DNA of 12,523 nucleotides from Candidatus Aminicenantota bacterium. Its GTDB lineage: Bacteria > Acidobacteriota > Aminicenantia > Aminicenantales > UBA8522. Both the position numbers and the translations under genes were made by a program. Below, piece by piece: positions 1 through 7,528 of the stretch (within the stretch, counting starts at the first letter, position 1; each line of letters begins with the position of its first letter). The DNA lies in assembly GCA_016934895.1 (NCBI GenBank), contig JAFGRZ010000113.1:1-12523 (forward strand), read 5' to 3'. Below the pieces are notes generated by a model. It searched no databases. It was not told where the DNA came from and saw nothing but the letters and a program-made list of their open reading frames with translations.

Positions 1-4
1 GGAG

Positions 5-72
5 ACACAATCCCCTTTCCAGAGAAATGGGTGATGTCCCCAATTTTCCGGATCGTGTCCCCCAATTTCCAG
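5..72. repeat. Short imperfect GTGTCCCC-type direct repeats
   Basis: Two 15-bp copies are clear: TGTCCCCAATTTTCC at 35-49 and TGTCCCCCAATTTCC at 56-70. They differ by one shifted C/T and are spaced 21 bp apart. A weaker third version, ACAATCCCCTTTCC, lies at 7-20. The patch has no coding potential and sits just upstream of the asnS promoter. I infer it is the edge of a dispersed intergenic repeat family of REP-like type, because C-run/AATTTTCC units of this kind recur between genes in several environmental bacterial genomes. The window shows only one locus, so dispersal is not demonstrated here. Confidence 0.5.
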
Positions 73-101
73 GGCATGGGCATCGAATTGTGATACGGTC
101 A

Positions 102-136
102 GGTCACGGCGCACCGGCCGCGCATTGACCGTGACC
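102..136. promoter_or_regulatory. 8-bp inverted repeat overlapping the asnS -35 region
   Basis: GGTCACGG at 102-109 and CCGTGACC at 129-136 are perfect reverse complements separated by 19 bases. The right arm begins inside the -35 hexamer (125-130) and runs into the promoter spacer. A protein bound to this dyad would therefore cover the -35 region, which is why an operator role is proposed. It lies upstream of the predicted transcription start, so it should act as DNA and not as an RNA leader hairpin. No known regulator consensus is recognised; the operator role is inference. Confidence 0.35.
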
Positions 137-153
137 CGGCCTTTGCCTATAAT
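125..153 (+). promoter_or_regulatory. Sigma70-type promoter of the asnS operon (leaderless or nearly so)
   Basis: The -35 hexamer TTGACC (125-130, 5 of 6 matches to TTGACA) and a perfect -10 hexamer TATAAT (148-153) are separated by exactly 17 bases, the optimal spacing for the housekeeping sigma factor. Initiation is normally 6-9 bases after the -10 element, which puts the start at about 160-163, at or just before the asnS ATG at 163. No Shine-Dalgarno sequence precedes that ATG, consistent with a leaderless mRNA. This promoter probably drives the whole plus-strand cluster, since no other comparable promoter is evident in its short junctions. Confidence 0.7.
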
Positions 154-162
154 GGGTTGAAC

Positions 163-1455
<1,293 letters not shown>

Positions 1456-1468
1456 CGGTCCGACGAGA

Positions 1469-2806
1469 ATGCCGCTATCCCATCGCCGCCTCACGGCCGC
1501 CCTCACGAGCTACGGTTGCGCCAAGAACCTGGTGGATAGCGAGGTGATGCTCGGGTGCTTGCGCCGGGCGGGTTATCATCTCACCATCCGACCCGAGAGG
1601 GCCGACGTCCTTATTCTCAACACCTGCGGATTCATCCGGCCGGCTCGGGATGAGGCCGAGGAGGCGATCAGGAGCGCCCTCGCTCTCAAACTCAAGGAGA
1701 GAAATAAGACTGTCCTTGTGGCCGGCTGCTATGTGGAGAGGTGTCGGGCCGATTTGGAGCGGCGTTACCCGGAGGTTGACGTTTGGCTGGGTGTCAAGGA
1801 CTTCGATCACATTGTCGAGGCCGTCGAGGGGCGGCCTTACCGCCGCGGTCGGAAGACTTTCCTTTTGGGGCCAGAAACTCCCCGCCTGCTGTCCACTCCA
1901 CGTTCCTGGGCCTATCTGAAAATTTCCGAGGGCTGCTCGCATGAATGCGCGTTCTGCGCGATCCCCATGATCAAAGGTCCTTATCGGTCTCGGAGCATGT
2001 CCTCGATCATCGTCGAGGCTCGGAAACTCGGAGCCCGCGGCGTCAAGGAGATCAACCTCATCTCCCAGGACACGACCTATTTCGGCCGCGATCGAGGCCG
2101 AAAAGACGGTCTCGTCGCGTTGCTCCGCCGGCTGATCGAGGTGCCGGGGATCGGCTGGATAAGGATGCTCTATGGGTATCCGGAGGAGGTCACATCTGAT
2201 CTTCTCGACGTCATGAAAGAAGACAAGATCTGTTCCTATCTGGATATCCCTTTTCAACATTCCGACCGTCGCCTTCTGCGGGCGATGAAGCGCGCCATGG
2301 AAGGGAAGAGAGCCCTCCGGCTCATCGAGAGGGCCCGCCGAGCGCTCCCTGACGTGGCCATTCGGACGTCTCTCGTCGTCGGCTTTCCCGGGGAAGGGAA
2401 ACGCGAGTTCGCCGGATTGAAGGAATTCGTCCGGGAGGCACGGCTCGATCACCTGGGCGTTTTCATCTATTCTCCGGAAAAGGGGACCGATGCCTTCGCT
2501 TTGGGCGACCCGGTTCCGGAGAAAACGAAGATCCGCCGCCGCGAAGAAATCATGGCCATCCAATCCGAGATCGTCGCTTCGATCCAAAGGAAATACCTTC
2601 ATGAGCGGCTCGCTGTCCTAATCGACCCATCTGTGGCGGCGGCCGGCGCTCTGATCGTCGGCCGGGCGCGTTTCCAAGCCCCTGAAGTGGACGGAGTCGT
2701 CCTGGTCGAAGGCGGTCTTCCCCGCGGCCGGTCCCTCCGGGCGATCGAACAGGTTGAAATCATCTCAACGGCAGGATATGATTTACGCGGTCGATTCATC
2801 GAATGA
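1469..2806 (+). CDS. rimO: Ribosomal protein S12 methylthiotransferase RimO
   Basis: RimO is a radical-SAM methylthiotransferase that adds a methylthio group to a conserved aspartate of ribosomal protein S12. The 445-residue product shows all three expected domains. The N-terminal methylthiotransferase domain has cluster cysteines C17 (SYGCAKNLVDSE, a RimO-type signature), C53 (NTCGF) and C87 (AGCY). The radical-SAM domain has CSHECAFC with C156, C160 and C163. A C-terminal TRAM domain covers roughly the last 65 residues. The open frame extends back to 1217 inside asnS, but family homology begins only around the ATG at 1469, 13 bp after the asnS stop; the ribosome binding site there is weak. 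The 3' end overlaps pgpA by 4 bp. MiaB is the main alternative, and the N-terminal signature argues against it. It uses SAM, which metK in this window would supply. Confidence 0.93.
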   Translation: MPLSHRRLTAALTSYGCAKNLVDSEVMLGCLRRAGYHLTIRPERADVLILNTCGFIRPARDEAEEAIRSALALKLKERNKTVLVAGCYVERCRADLERRYPEVDVWLGVKDFDHIVEAVEGRPYRRGRKTFLLGPETPRLLSTPRSWAYLKISEGCSHECAFCAIPMIKGPYRSRSMSSIIVEARKLGARGVKEINLISQDTTYFGRDRGRKDGLVALLRRLIEVPGIGWIRMLYGYPEEVTSDLLDVMKEDKICSYLDIPFQHSDRRLLRAMKRAMEGKRALRLIERARRALPDVAIRTSLVVGFPGEGKREFAGLKEFVREARLDHLGVFIYSPEKGTDAFALGDPVPEKTKIRRREEIMAIQSEIVASIQRKYLHERLAVLIDPSVAAAGALIVGRARFQAPEVDGVVLVEGGLPRGRSLRAIEQVEIISTAGYDLRGRFIE

Positions 2807-3252
2807 AATATATCTGGAGGGTCATCGCCACTTTTTTCGGGCTGGGCTTCTTCCCCATCGCTCCAGGCACTCTGACCAGCCTGGCGGTCGTCCTCATCTA
2901 CCGATTTTGGATCCATGCTCTAAGTTGGCCGTATCTCTTTTTGGTTTTCCTGGCGCTGCTCATCCTGGGAACCCCTGCGGCTTCTTTCTATTCCTCCGAG
3001 CTGAAGCGGACCGACCCGGGCCGCGTCGTCGTCGACGAGGCCGCCGGCCAACTCCTCGTTCTGGCTCTCGTCTCTCCGGAGTGGACATTTCTCATTGCCG
3101 GATTCTTGCTTTTCCGATTCTTCGATATCGTCAAACCCTATCCCGTCCACAGGGCGGAGAGGCTACCCGCCGGCTGGGGCATCATGGCCGATGACATCCT
3201 CGCGGCCGTGATGGCCAAGGCGGTCCTCCACCTGTTCATTTGGCTGAAGTGA
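2803..3252 (+). CDS. pgpA: Phosphatidylglycerophosphatase A
   Basis: PgpA dephosphorylates phosphatidylglycerophosphate to phosphatidylglycerol, the last step of PG synthesis, at the inner membrane. The 149-residue protein is slightly shorter than usual. It has the family signatures: APGTLTSL near 20-27, the acidic DPGRVVVDEAAGQLL near 71-85, RFFDIVKPYPV near 105-115, and the paired aspartates of GIMADD at 130-131. Several hydrophobic segments (about 8-32, 43-60, 84-108) fit an integral membrane protein. The ATG overlaps the rimO stop as ATGA, and no strong ribosome binding site is visible, so translation is probably coupled to rimO. The stop overlaps the proposed cinA start as GTGA. With plsY and gpsA in the same operon it makes a phospholipid synthesis theme. 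Confidence 0.9.
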   Translation: MKYIWRVIATFFGLGFFPIAPGTLTSLAVVLIYRFWIHALSWPYLFLVFLALLILGTPAASFYSSELKRTDPGRVVVDEAAGQLLVLALVSPEWTFLIAGFLLFRFFDIVKPYPVHRAERLPAGWGIMADDILAAVMAKAVLHLFIWLK

Positions 3253-4535
3253 AAAAAGTGCTTCCCGGCAGAGTCGAGATCATCGCCGTCGGCACTGAAC
3301 TCCTCGGTTCCCACTTCGTGGACACGAATTCTCTCTATCTCAGCGCCCGTCTCAAGGAACTGGGGTGGACCGTGGTTTTCAAGACGGTTGTTGGAGACCG
3401 GCCCGAGCGCCTCCGGCTGCGGCTGGGCGAGGCCCTAAGGCGGACTGACCTGGTGGTGGTCACAGGCGGATTGGGTCCGACCCGGGACGATGTCACCACG
3501 TCGGCCGTGGCGAGGACGCTCGGCCGGAAGCGGCGATTGGACAAGAGCGTCCTCGGCGCGATCGAGAGCCGATTGCGCAGCCGCGGCATCCCCCTTTCTT
3601 CGGGCAGCAAGAAACAGGCCTATATCGTCGAAGGCGCCAAGGTCCTCCCGAACAGGGCTGGGACCGCCCCGGGTCAATGGCTGACGATCGGCGGAAAGCA
3701 GGTCATTCTCCTTCCCGGACCTCCCCACGAGCTCAAGACCATATGTGAAGACAATATCTGGGCGGTCCTGATGAAGAAGCGCCGGGGCTTTTTCGTCCGC
3801 CGAGTCCTCAAAACGACGGGGCTTCCGGAATCGACGGTGGAGGCCCGGGTCGCCGATCTCTATCCGAAGCGCGGTGATCCGGGCGTGACCGTCCTGGCTT
3901 ATCCCGGGCAGATCGAGATCCATTTGGAGGCCTTTTCAGCGGTGAGCCGCGTTCAGGCCGCCCGCAAGCTCCGGCGGCTCAATCTCGGACTGGTCCGACG
4001 GCTGAAGGACTGCGTCTTTTCCCAGGACGGAAAAACATTGGAGGAGGTGGTCGGCGGCCTGCTGCGAAGATTGAAAAAAACGCTGGCCGTGGCCGAATCA
4101 TGCAGCGGCGGTCTGATCGGCCACCGTTTGACCAATGTTCCCGGAAGCTCCGCGTATTTCCTGGAAGGCGTGATCGCTTACCACAATGCCGCCAAGATCG
4201 ACCTGTCGTATGTCCCGGCCAGGACGATTGAAAGACACGGCGCGGTCAGTCCCCAGACGGCCCTGGCCATGGCCCGAGGTATCCGAAGGAGGGCCCGATC
4301 CGATTTCGGCTTGGCCGTCACCGGAATCGCCGGCCCGTCGGGCGGAACTCCGGACAAGCCCATCGGCCTCGTCTTTGTCGCCCTCGCCTGGCGGGGCGGC
4401 GCCGAGGTCCGGGAAAATCTGTTCTTGGGAACGCGGGACAGGATCAAAATCCAGTCCGCTCAAAAGGCCCTGGACATGTTAAGGCGGCGTCTTCTCCTCG
4501 AAGTCCGGGCGGTTAGAAGGGGTCAAGTCCTGTGA
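3249..4535 (+). CDS. cinA: CinA-family nicotinamide-nucleotide amidohydrolase
   Basis: CinA is a two-domain enzyme. The N-terminal COG1058/MoCF-like domain is linked in some homologues to ADP-ribose pyrophosphatase activity. The C-terminal PncC domain deamidates nicotinamide mononucleotide for NAD recycling. The 428-residue product shows the first domain in VEIIAVGTELLG (9-20), VTGGLGPTRDDVT (71-83) and LPGPPHEL (155-162). The second shows AESCSGG (282-288) and VTGIAGPSGGTPDKPIG (357-373). GTG at 3249 overlaps the pgpA stop as GTGA, matching the junction style of the next gene. An in-frame TTG at 3240 would add three residues and cannot be excluded. Neither has a good ribosome binding site, so coupling to pgpA is likely. 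The competence-damage name is historical and does not imply a competence role here. Confidence 0.9.
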   Translation: MKKVLPGRVEIIAVGTELLGSHFVDTNSLYLSARLKELGWTVVFKTVVGDRPERLRLRLGEALRRTDLVVVTGGLGPTRDDVTTSAVARTLGRKRRLDKSVLGAIESRLRSRGIPLSSGSKKQAYIVEGAKVLPNRAGTAPGQWLTIGGKQVILLPGPPHELKTICEDNIWAVLMKKRRGFFVRRVLKTTGLPESTVEARVADLYPKRGDPGVTVLAYPGQIEIHLEAFSAVSRVQAARKLRRLNLGLVRRLKDCVFSQDGKTLEEVVGGLLRRLKKTLAVAESCSGGLIGHRLTNVPGSSAYFLEGVIAYHNAAKIDLSYVPARTIERHGAVSPQTALAMARGIRRRARSDFGLAVTGIAGPSGGTPDKPIGLVFVALAWRGGAEVRENLFLGTRDRIKIQSAQKALDMLRRRLLLEVRAVRRGQVL

Positions 4536-5089
4536 GGGCGTTCATCGCCATCGACCTGGATGAGGCCTTGAAAAAGAGCCTGGCGGATTTTGTCGAAGAA
4601 CTCAGGCCCCTGGCCCGGAATGTCCGCTGGGTCGGCAGGCCTGGAATGCACCTGACCTTGAAATTCCTGGGTGAAATGGCGGAGGCGGATGTTTGCGGGA
4701 TCTCTTCGGCCCTTGAGGAAATCGGCCGCCGGCAGCGGCCCTTTCCGCTCGTGCTCCAAGGAACGGGAGCTTTTCCTCCCGGCCGGCGTATTCCCCGCGT
4801 CTTCTGGGTCGGCGTCGCGCCGGTTCCCGCCTTGATTTCGCTCCAGGAGGAGATCGAAAATGAGATGGGCAAGCGGGACTTCGAACGGGAAAACCGGCCT
4901 TATCATCCTCATCTCACTCTCGGCCGGGTCAAATCTCCTGAGCCTCTTGATCCCTTGATCCTGGAATGGCAGCGACACAAAGAGCGGCTCTTCGGAGAGA
5001 TGAACGTCCAGCGTTTCATATTGTTCCGGAGCGTGCTCCGGCCCTCCGGAGCCGAATACACGATCCTCAAGGAGATGGATTTCGGATGA
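4532..5089 (+). CDS. thpR: RNA 2',3'-cyclic phosphodiesterase (2H family, LigT/ThpR)
   Basis: ThpR belongs to the 2H phosphoesterase superfamily and opens 2',3'-cyclic phosphate RNA ends to 2'-phosphates; some members ligate tRNA halves in vitro. The 185-residue protein is family-sized and begins with the typical RAFIAIDL strand. Both catalytic H-x-T motifs are present: H40-L-T42 in GMHLTLKFLGE and H127-L-T129 in YHPHLTLGRV. The family's FPPGRRIPRVFWVGV-type strand lies near 81-95. Translation starts at GTG, which overlaps the cinA stop as GTGA, with AGAAGGGG at 4515-4522 as a ribosome binding site. The 3' end overlaps plsY by 4 bp. The physiological substrate of bacterial ThpR proteins is poorly defined. 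Confidence 0.88.
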   Translation: MRAFIAIDLDEALKKSLADFVEELRPLARNVRWVGRPGMHLTLKFLGEMAEADVCGISSALEEIGRRQRPFPLVLQGTGAFPPGRRIPRVFWVGVAPVPALISLQEEIENEMGKRDFERENRPYHPHLTLGRVKSPEPLDPLILEWQRHKERLFGEMNVQRFILFRSVLRPSGAEYTILKEMDFG

Positions 5090-5691
5090 CCGTTCTCTGG
5101 CTGGCGCTGGGCTATTTGATCGGCTCACTCCCCTCGGGTTTTCTGATCTTCAGGCTGAAGGAGAACAAGGATATCCGCCGCTACGGGAGCCGGAGCACAG
5201 GGGCTACCAATGTCCTCAGGCTCAGAGGCTGGCGCTGGGCCCTCCCCGTGGCGGTTCTCGATGTCCTGAAATCGGCTCTTCCCGTCTGGTGGGCTTTAAG
5301 GTCATTCCCGGAGGACCCGAGGGTCGCTTTCGGCGTCGCTTTCATGGCCGTCCTCGGACACTGTTTCCCCATATATATCAGATTCAAAGGGGGCAAGGGA
5401 GTCTCCACCGCCATGGGAGCTTTTGCCGTTCTGGCGACAGAGCCGTTTTTCTTGAGCCTGGGCGTTTTTGTCGGGGTCGTGGCCGCGACGCGGTATGTCT
5501 CTCTTGGATCGCTCCTGGCCACCATCTCTTTTCCTCTGACCGTTTTTTTCTGGCGTGGAGATGAAGATCTCGCCCTGGCCGGCTTGGCGATTTTTGCCCT
5601 GATCGCTCTCCGGCACGTCGGCAATATCAAACGGCTGATCAAGGGGGAAGAGAGGAAACTGGGGCAGAAGATCAACGGGGAGGAAGTCTAA
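5086..5691 (+). CDS. plsY: Acyl-phosphate:glycerol-3-phosphate acyltransferase
   Basis: PlsY is a polytopic inner-membrane enzyme that transfers an acyl group from acyl-phosphate to glycerol-3-phosphate, forming lysophosphatidic acid. The 201-residue product is the usual size. Motif 1 is GSRSTGATNVLR (34-45), motif 2 is GHCFPIYIRFKGGKGVSTAMG-like (91-111, with the phosphate-binding KGGKG), and motif 3 is RHVGNIKRLIKGEE (176-189). Hydrophobic segments near 3-22, 50-70, 80-98, 112-135 and 140-175 fit the multi-pass topology. The frame stays open upstream to 4966 inside thpR, but homology starts at the ATG at 5086, which overlaps the thpR stop as ATGA and has AAGGAGAT at 5069-5076. Motif 1 has RST where many homologues have GN plus one residue. 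GpsA, encoded next, makes its substrate. The partner PlsX is not in the window. Confidence 0.92.
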   Translation: MTVLWLALGYLIGSLPSGFLIFRLKENKDIRRYGSRSTGATNVLRLRGWRWALPVAVLDVLKSALPVWWALRSFPEDPRVAFGVAFMAVLGHCFPIYIRFKGGKGVSTAMGAFAVLATEPFFLSLGVFVGVVAATRYVSLGSLLATISFPLTVFFWRGDEDLALAGLAIFALIALRHVGNIKRLIKGEERKLGQKINGEEV

Positions 5692-6687
5692 ATGGACGCG
5701 GCCGTGATCGGTGGAGGAAGCTGGGGGTCGGCCTTCGCTCTTCACCTTGGCCGCCTGCGTCAGAGGACGCTCCTCTGGGTCCGGGAAACCGAGGTCTATG
5801 AAGATCTGCAGGAAAATCGCCGGAACGGCATTTTCCTGCCGGGTCATCAATTTCCGTCCGAAGTCTCCTTCTCGACCGACATCCGGGAGACCGCATCCTC
5901 TTCCCCGCTTCTTTTCGTGGCCGTCCCCTCCCGCTTTTGCCGGCAGGTGATCCTCGATATCGCGCCCGTCGTGAAGCGGGATCAGATTGTTGTCAGCCTG
6001 ACGAAAGGAATTGAAGAAGACTCATTGAAGAGGATGACCGAGGTGATGGCTGAGGTCTTTTCCCGGCCGGAGCTCCCCCGTTTGGCCGTGCTCAGCGGGC
6101 CGAGCTTTGCCCGGGAGGTGGCCGAAGAACTTCCCACCGCCGTCGTCGTCGCCTCCAAAGATGAGAAAGTCGCTCAAATTATCCAGCGCTTCATCTCCAA
6201 TATTCGCTTCCGGGCCTATACCTGCGGCGACGTCATCGGCGTCGAACTGGCCGGCGCGCTGAAAAACGTGATCGCTGTGGCCGCCGGCATCTCGGACGCT
6301 CTGCACTTCGGGCATAATCCACGAGCGGCCCTGATCACCCGGGGTGTCGCCGAAATGACCCGGCTGGGTATCCGTTGCGGAGCCCGCAAAGAGACATTCC
6401 TTGGCTTAGCAGGCATTGGAGACCTGGTCTTGACCTGCACGGCCCAACAGAGCCGCAATTATCATGTCGGTTATGAGCTGGGCAAGGGGCGGCGGCTCGC
6501 CGAAATCCAGGCGGAGACAAAGATGGTCGCCGAGGGGATTACCACGGCCCTGTCCGTCAGAGCCCTCGCTGACCGGGAGGGAATCGAGATGCCGATCTGC
6601 ACCGAGGTCTGCCGGGTTCTCTATGAGAACAAGAATCCGGAGGATTCTTTGCGGGATTTGATGTTGCGGTCCCTTAAGGTAGAATAG
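5692..6687 (+). CDS. gpsA: Glycerol-3-phosphate dehydrogenase [NAD(P)+]
   Basis: GpsA reduces dihydroxyacetone phosphate to sn-glycerol-3-phosphate in the cytoplasm, supplying the backbone that PlsY acylates. The 331-residue product has the N-terminal Rossmann loop IGGGSWGSA (6-14), the LTKGIE segment with K105, LSGPSFAREV (134-143), and catalytic K191 in ELAGALKNVIAVAAGI. It also has GLAGIGDLVLTC (238-249) and SRNYHVG near 254-260, whose arginine and asparagine contact substrate and cofactor in the family. The length is typical. The ATG follows the plsY TAA with no intervening base and has a strong ribosome binding site, GGGGAGGAA, at about 5677-5685. Together with plsY and pgpA it indicates co-regulated membrane lipid synthesis. 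No catalytic residue appears lost. Confidence 0.95.
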   Translation: MDAAVIGGGSWGSAFALHLGRLRQRTLLWVRETEVYEDLQENRRNGIFLPGHQFPSEVSFSTDIRETASSSPLLFVAVPSRFCRQVILDIAPVVKRDQIVVSLTKGIEEDSLKRMTEVMAEVFSRPELPRLAVLSGPSFAREVAEELPTAVVVASKDEKVAQIIQRFISNIRFRAYTCGDVIGVELAGALKNVIAVAAGISDALHFGHNPRAALITRGVAEMTRLGIRCGARKETFLGLAGIGDLVLTCTAQQSRNYHVGYELGKGRRLAEIQAETKMVAEGITTALSVRALADREGIEMPICTEVCRVLYENKNPEDSLRDLMLRSLKVE

Positions 6688-6715
6688 AGATCACACTTCA
6701 AATGGCGAGGTGACG

Positions 6716-7528
6716 ATGAACAGAACGGCGATTGTCTTGCTCGGATTGTGTTTTAGCCTGGCGGCCTGCGCCTCCTCCCAGAAAAAGCTCCAGGAGGCGA
6801 GAGAGAAAGACCCCCAATATCAATACTCTCTGGGGGCTTTCCAGCTGAACAGTAACAACCTGGATGATGCCCAGAAATATTTCCAGAGGGCGATTGCCCT
6901 GGATTCGCGGCATTTCCAGTCGTGGAACGCTCTAGGACTTGTCTATTCCATGAAGGGAGACTTTGCCGAGGCCGAGAAGGCGCTCCTCAAGTGTCTGGAG
7001 ATTTCCCCCGGGTTTGTCGAAGCCCGGAATAATCTGGGCATGGTCTATCAGGAAATGGGTTTCCCCGACCGGGCCGAAGCCGAGTTCAAGAAGGTGCTCG
7101 CCGATCCGGCCTATCCCACCAAAGAATCTCCCTACTACAATCTGGCCAGGCTGTATTCGATCCGTCAGGACTGGGACAACGCTCTTTTCTATGCGGAGAA
7201 GGCGATCCAGGCCAATCCCCGGTATCATATGGGCCATGCAATGATGGGATTGATCCTGGAGCGGCAGGAAAAGTTCAGCGAAGCCGTCAACTCCTACAAG
7301 GAAGCGCTCAGATTGGTCCCTGACGACGTCAGTTACAGTTTCAGTCTGGCCTCGGCCCATTTCAAGGGCGGGGAATGGCATTCCGCCGAGGAGATCCTGG
7401 AAAAGATCTTGCCCCGCATCACGGATCCGGAGATGAAAAAGGACGCCGACTCTTATCTAAAATCCATCCGGGAGAAAATGAGGATCCAGGACAAGAGCTA
7501 CGTGCCCTCTTCCCACGCCTCCAGATAG
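6716..7528 (+). CDS. TPR-repeat lipoprotein (PilF/PilW-like layout)
   Basis: The 270-residue product starts with a lipoprotein signal peptide, MNRTAIVLLGLCFSLAAC, with lipobox LAAC and C18 as the predicted lipidated residue. Position +2 is alanine, which favours outer-membrane sorting under the E. coli rule. About six tetratricopeptide repeats follow (roughly 34-67, 68-101, 102-135, 137-170, 171-204, 205-237), for example SWNALGLVYSMKGDFAEAEKAL. The layout resembles type IV pilus biogenesis lipoproteins, but no pilus gene is nearby, so only a scaffold role is supported. ATG at 6716 is chosen because GAGGTGA (6707-6713) is a strong ribosome binding site; GTG at 6710 overlaps that site. It lies 28 bp after gpsA and is probably the last gene of the operon. 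Its final ten codons overlap the 3' end of ahcY on the opposite strand. Confidence 0.85.
   Translation: MNRTAIVLLGLCFSLAACASSQKKLQEAREKDPQYQYSLGAFQLNSNNLDDAQKYFQRAIALDSRHFQSWNALGLVYSMKGDFAEAEKALLKCLEISPGFVEARNNLGMVYQEMGFPDRAEAEFKKVLADPAYPTKESPYYNLARLYSIRQDWDNALFYAEKAIQANPRYHMGHAMMGLILERQEKFSEAVNSYKEALRLVPDDVSYSFSLASAHFKGGEWHSAEEILEKILPRITDPEMKKDADSYLKSIREKMRIQDKSYVPSSHASR

Noticed and set aside
152..160. A three-codon upstream reading frame ATG GGT TGA before asnS
   Set aside because: Its ATG overlaps the -10 hexamer, upstream of the expected transcription start, so it should not be transcribed from this promoter.
1475..2602. A 375-codon minus-strand open frame opposite rimO
   Set aside because: It is fully antisense to rimO, whose motifs are all intact, and its residue composition shows no recognisable family.
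4966..5085. An N-terminal extension of PlsY into thpR
   Set aside because: The extra 40 residues are out-of-frame thpR sequence; the ATG at 5086 has a ribosome binding site and gives the normal PlsY length.
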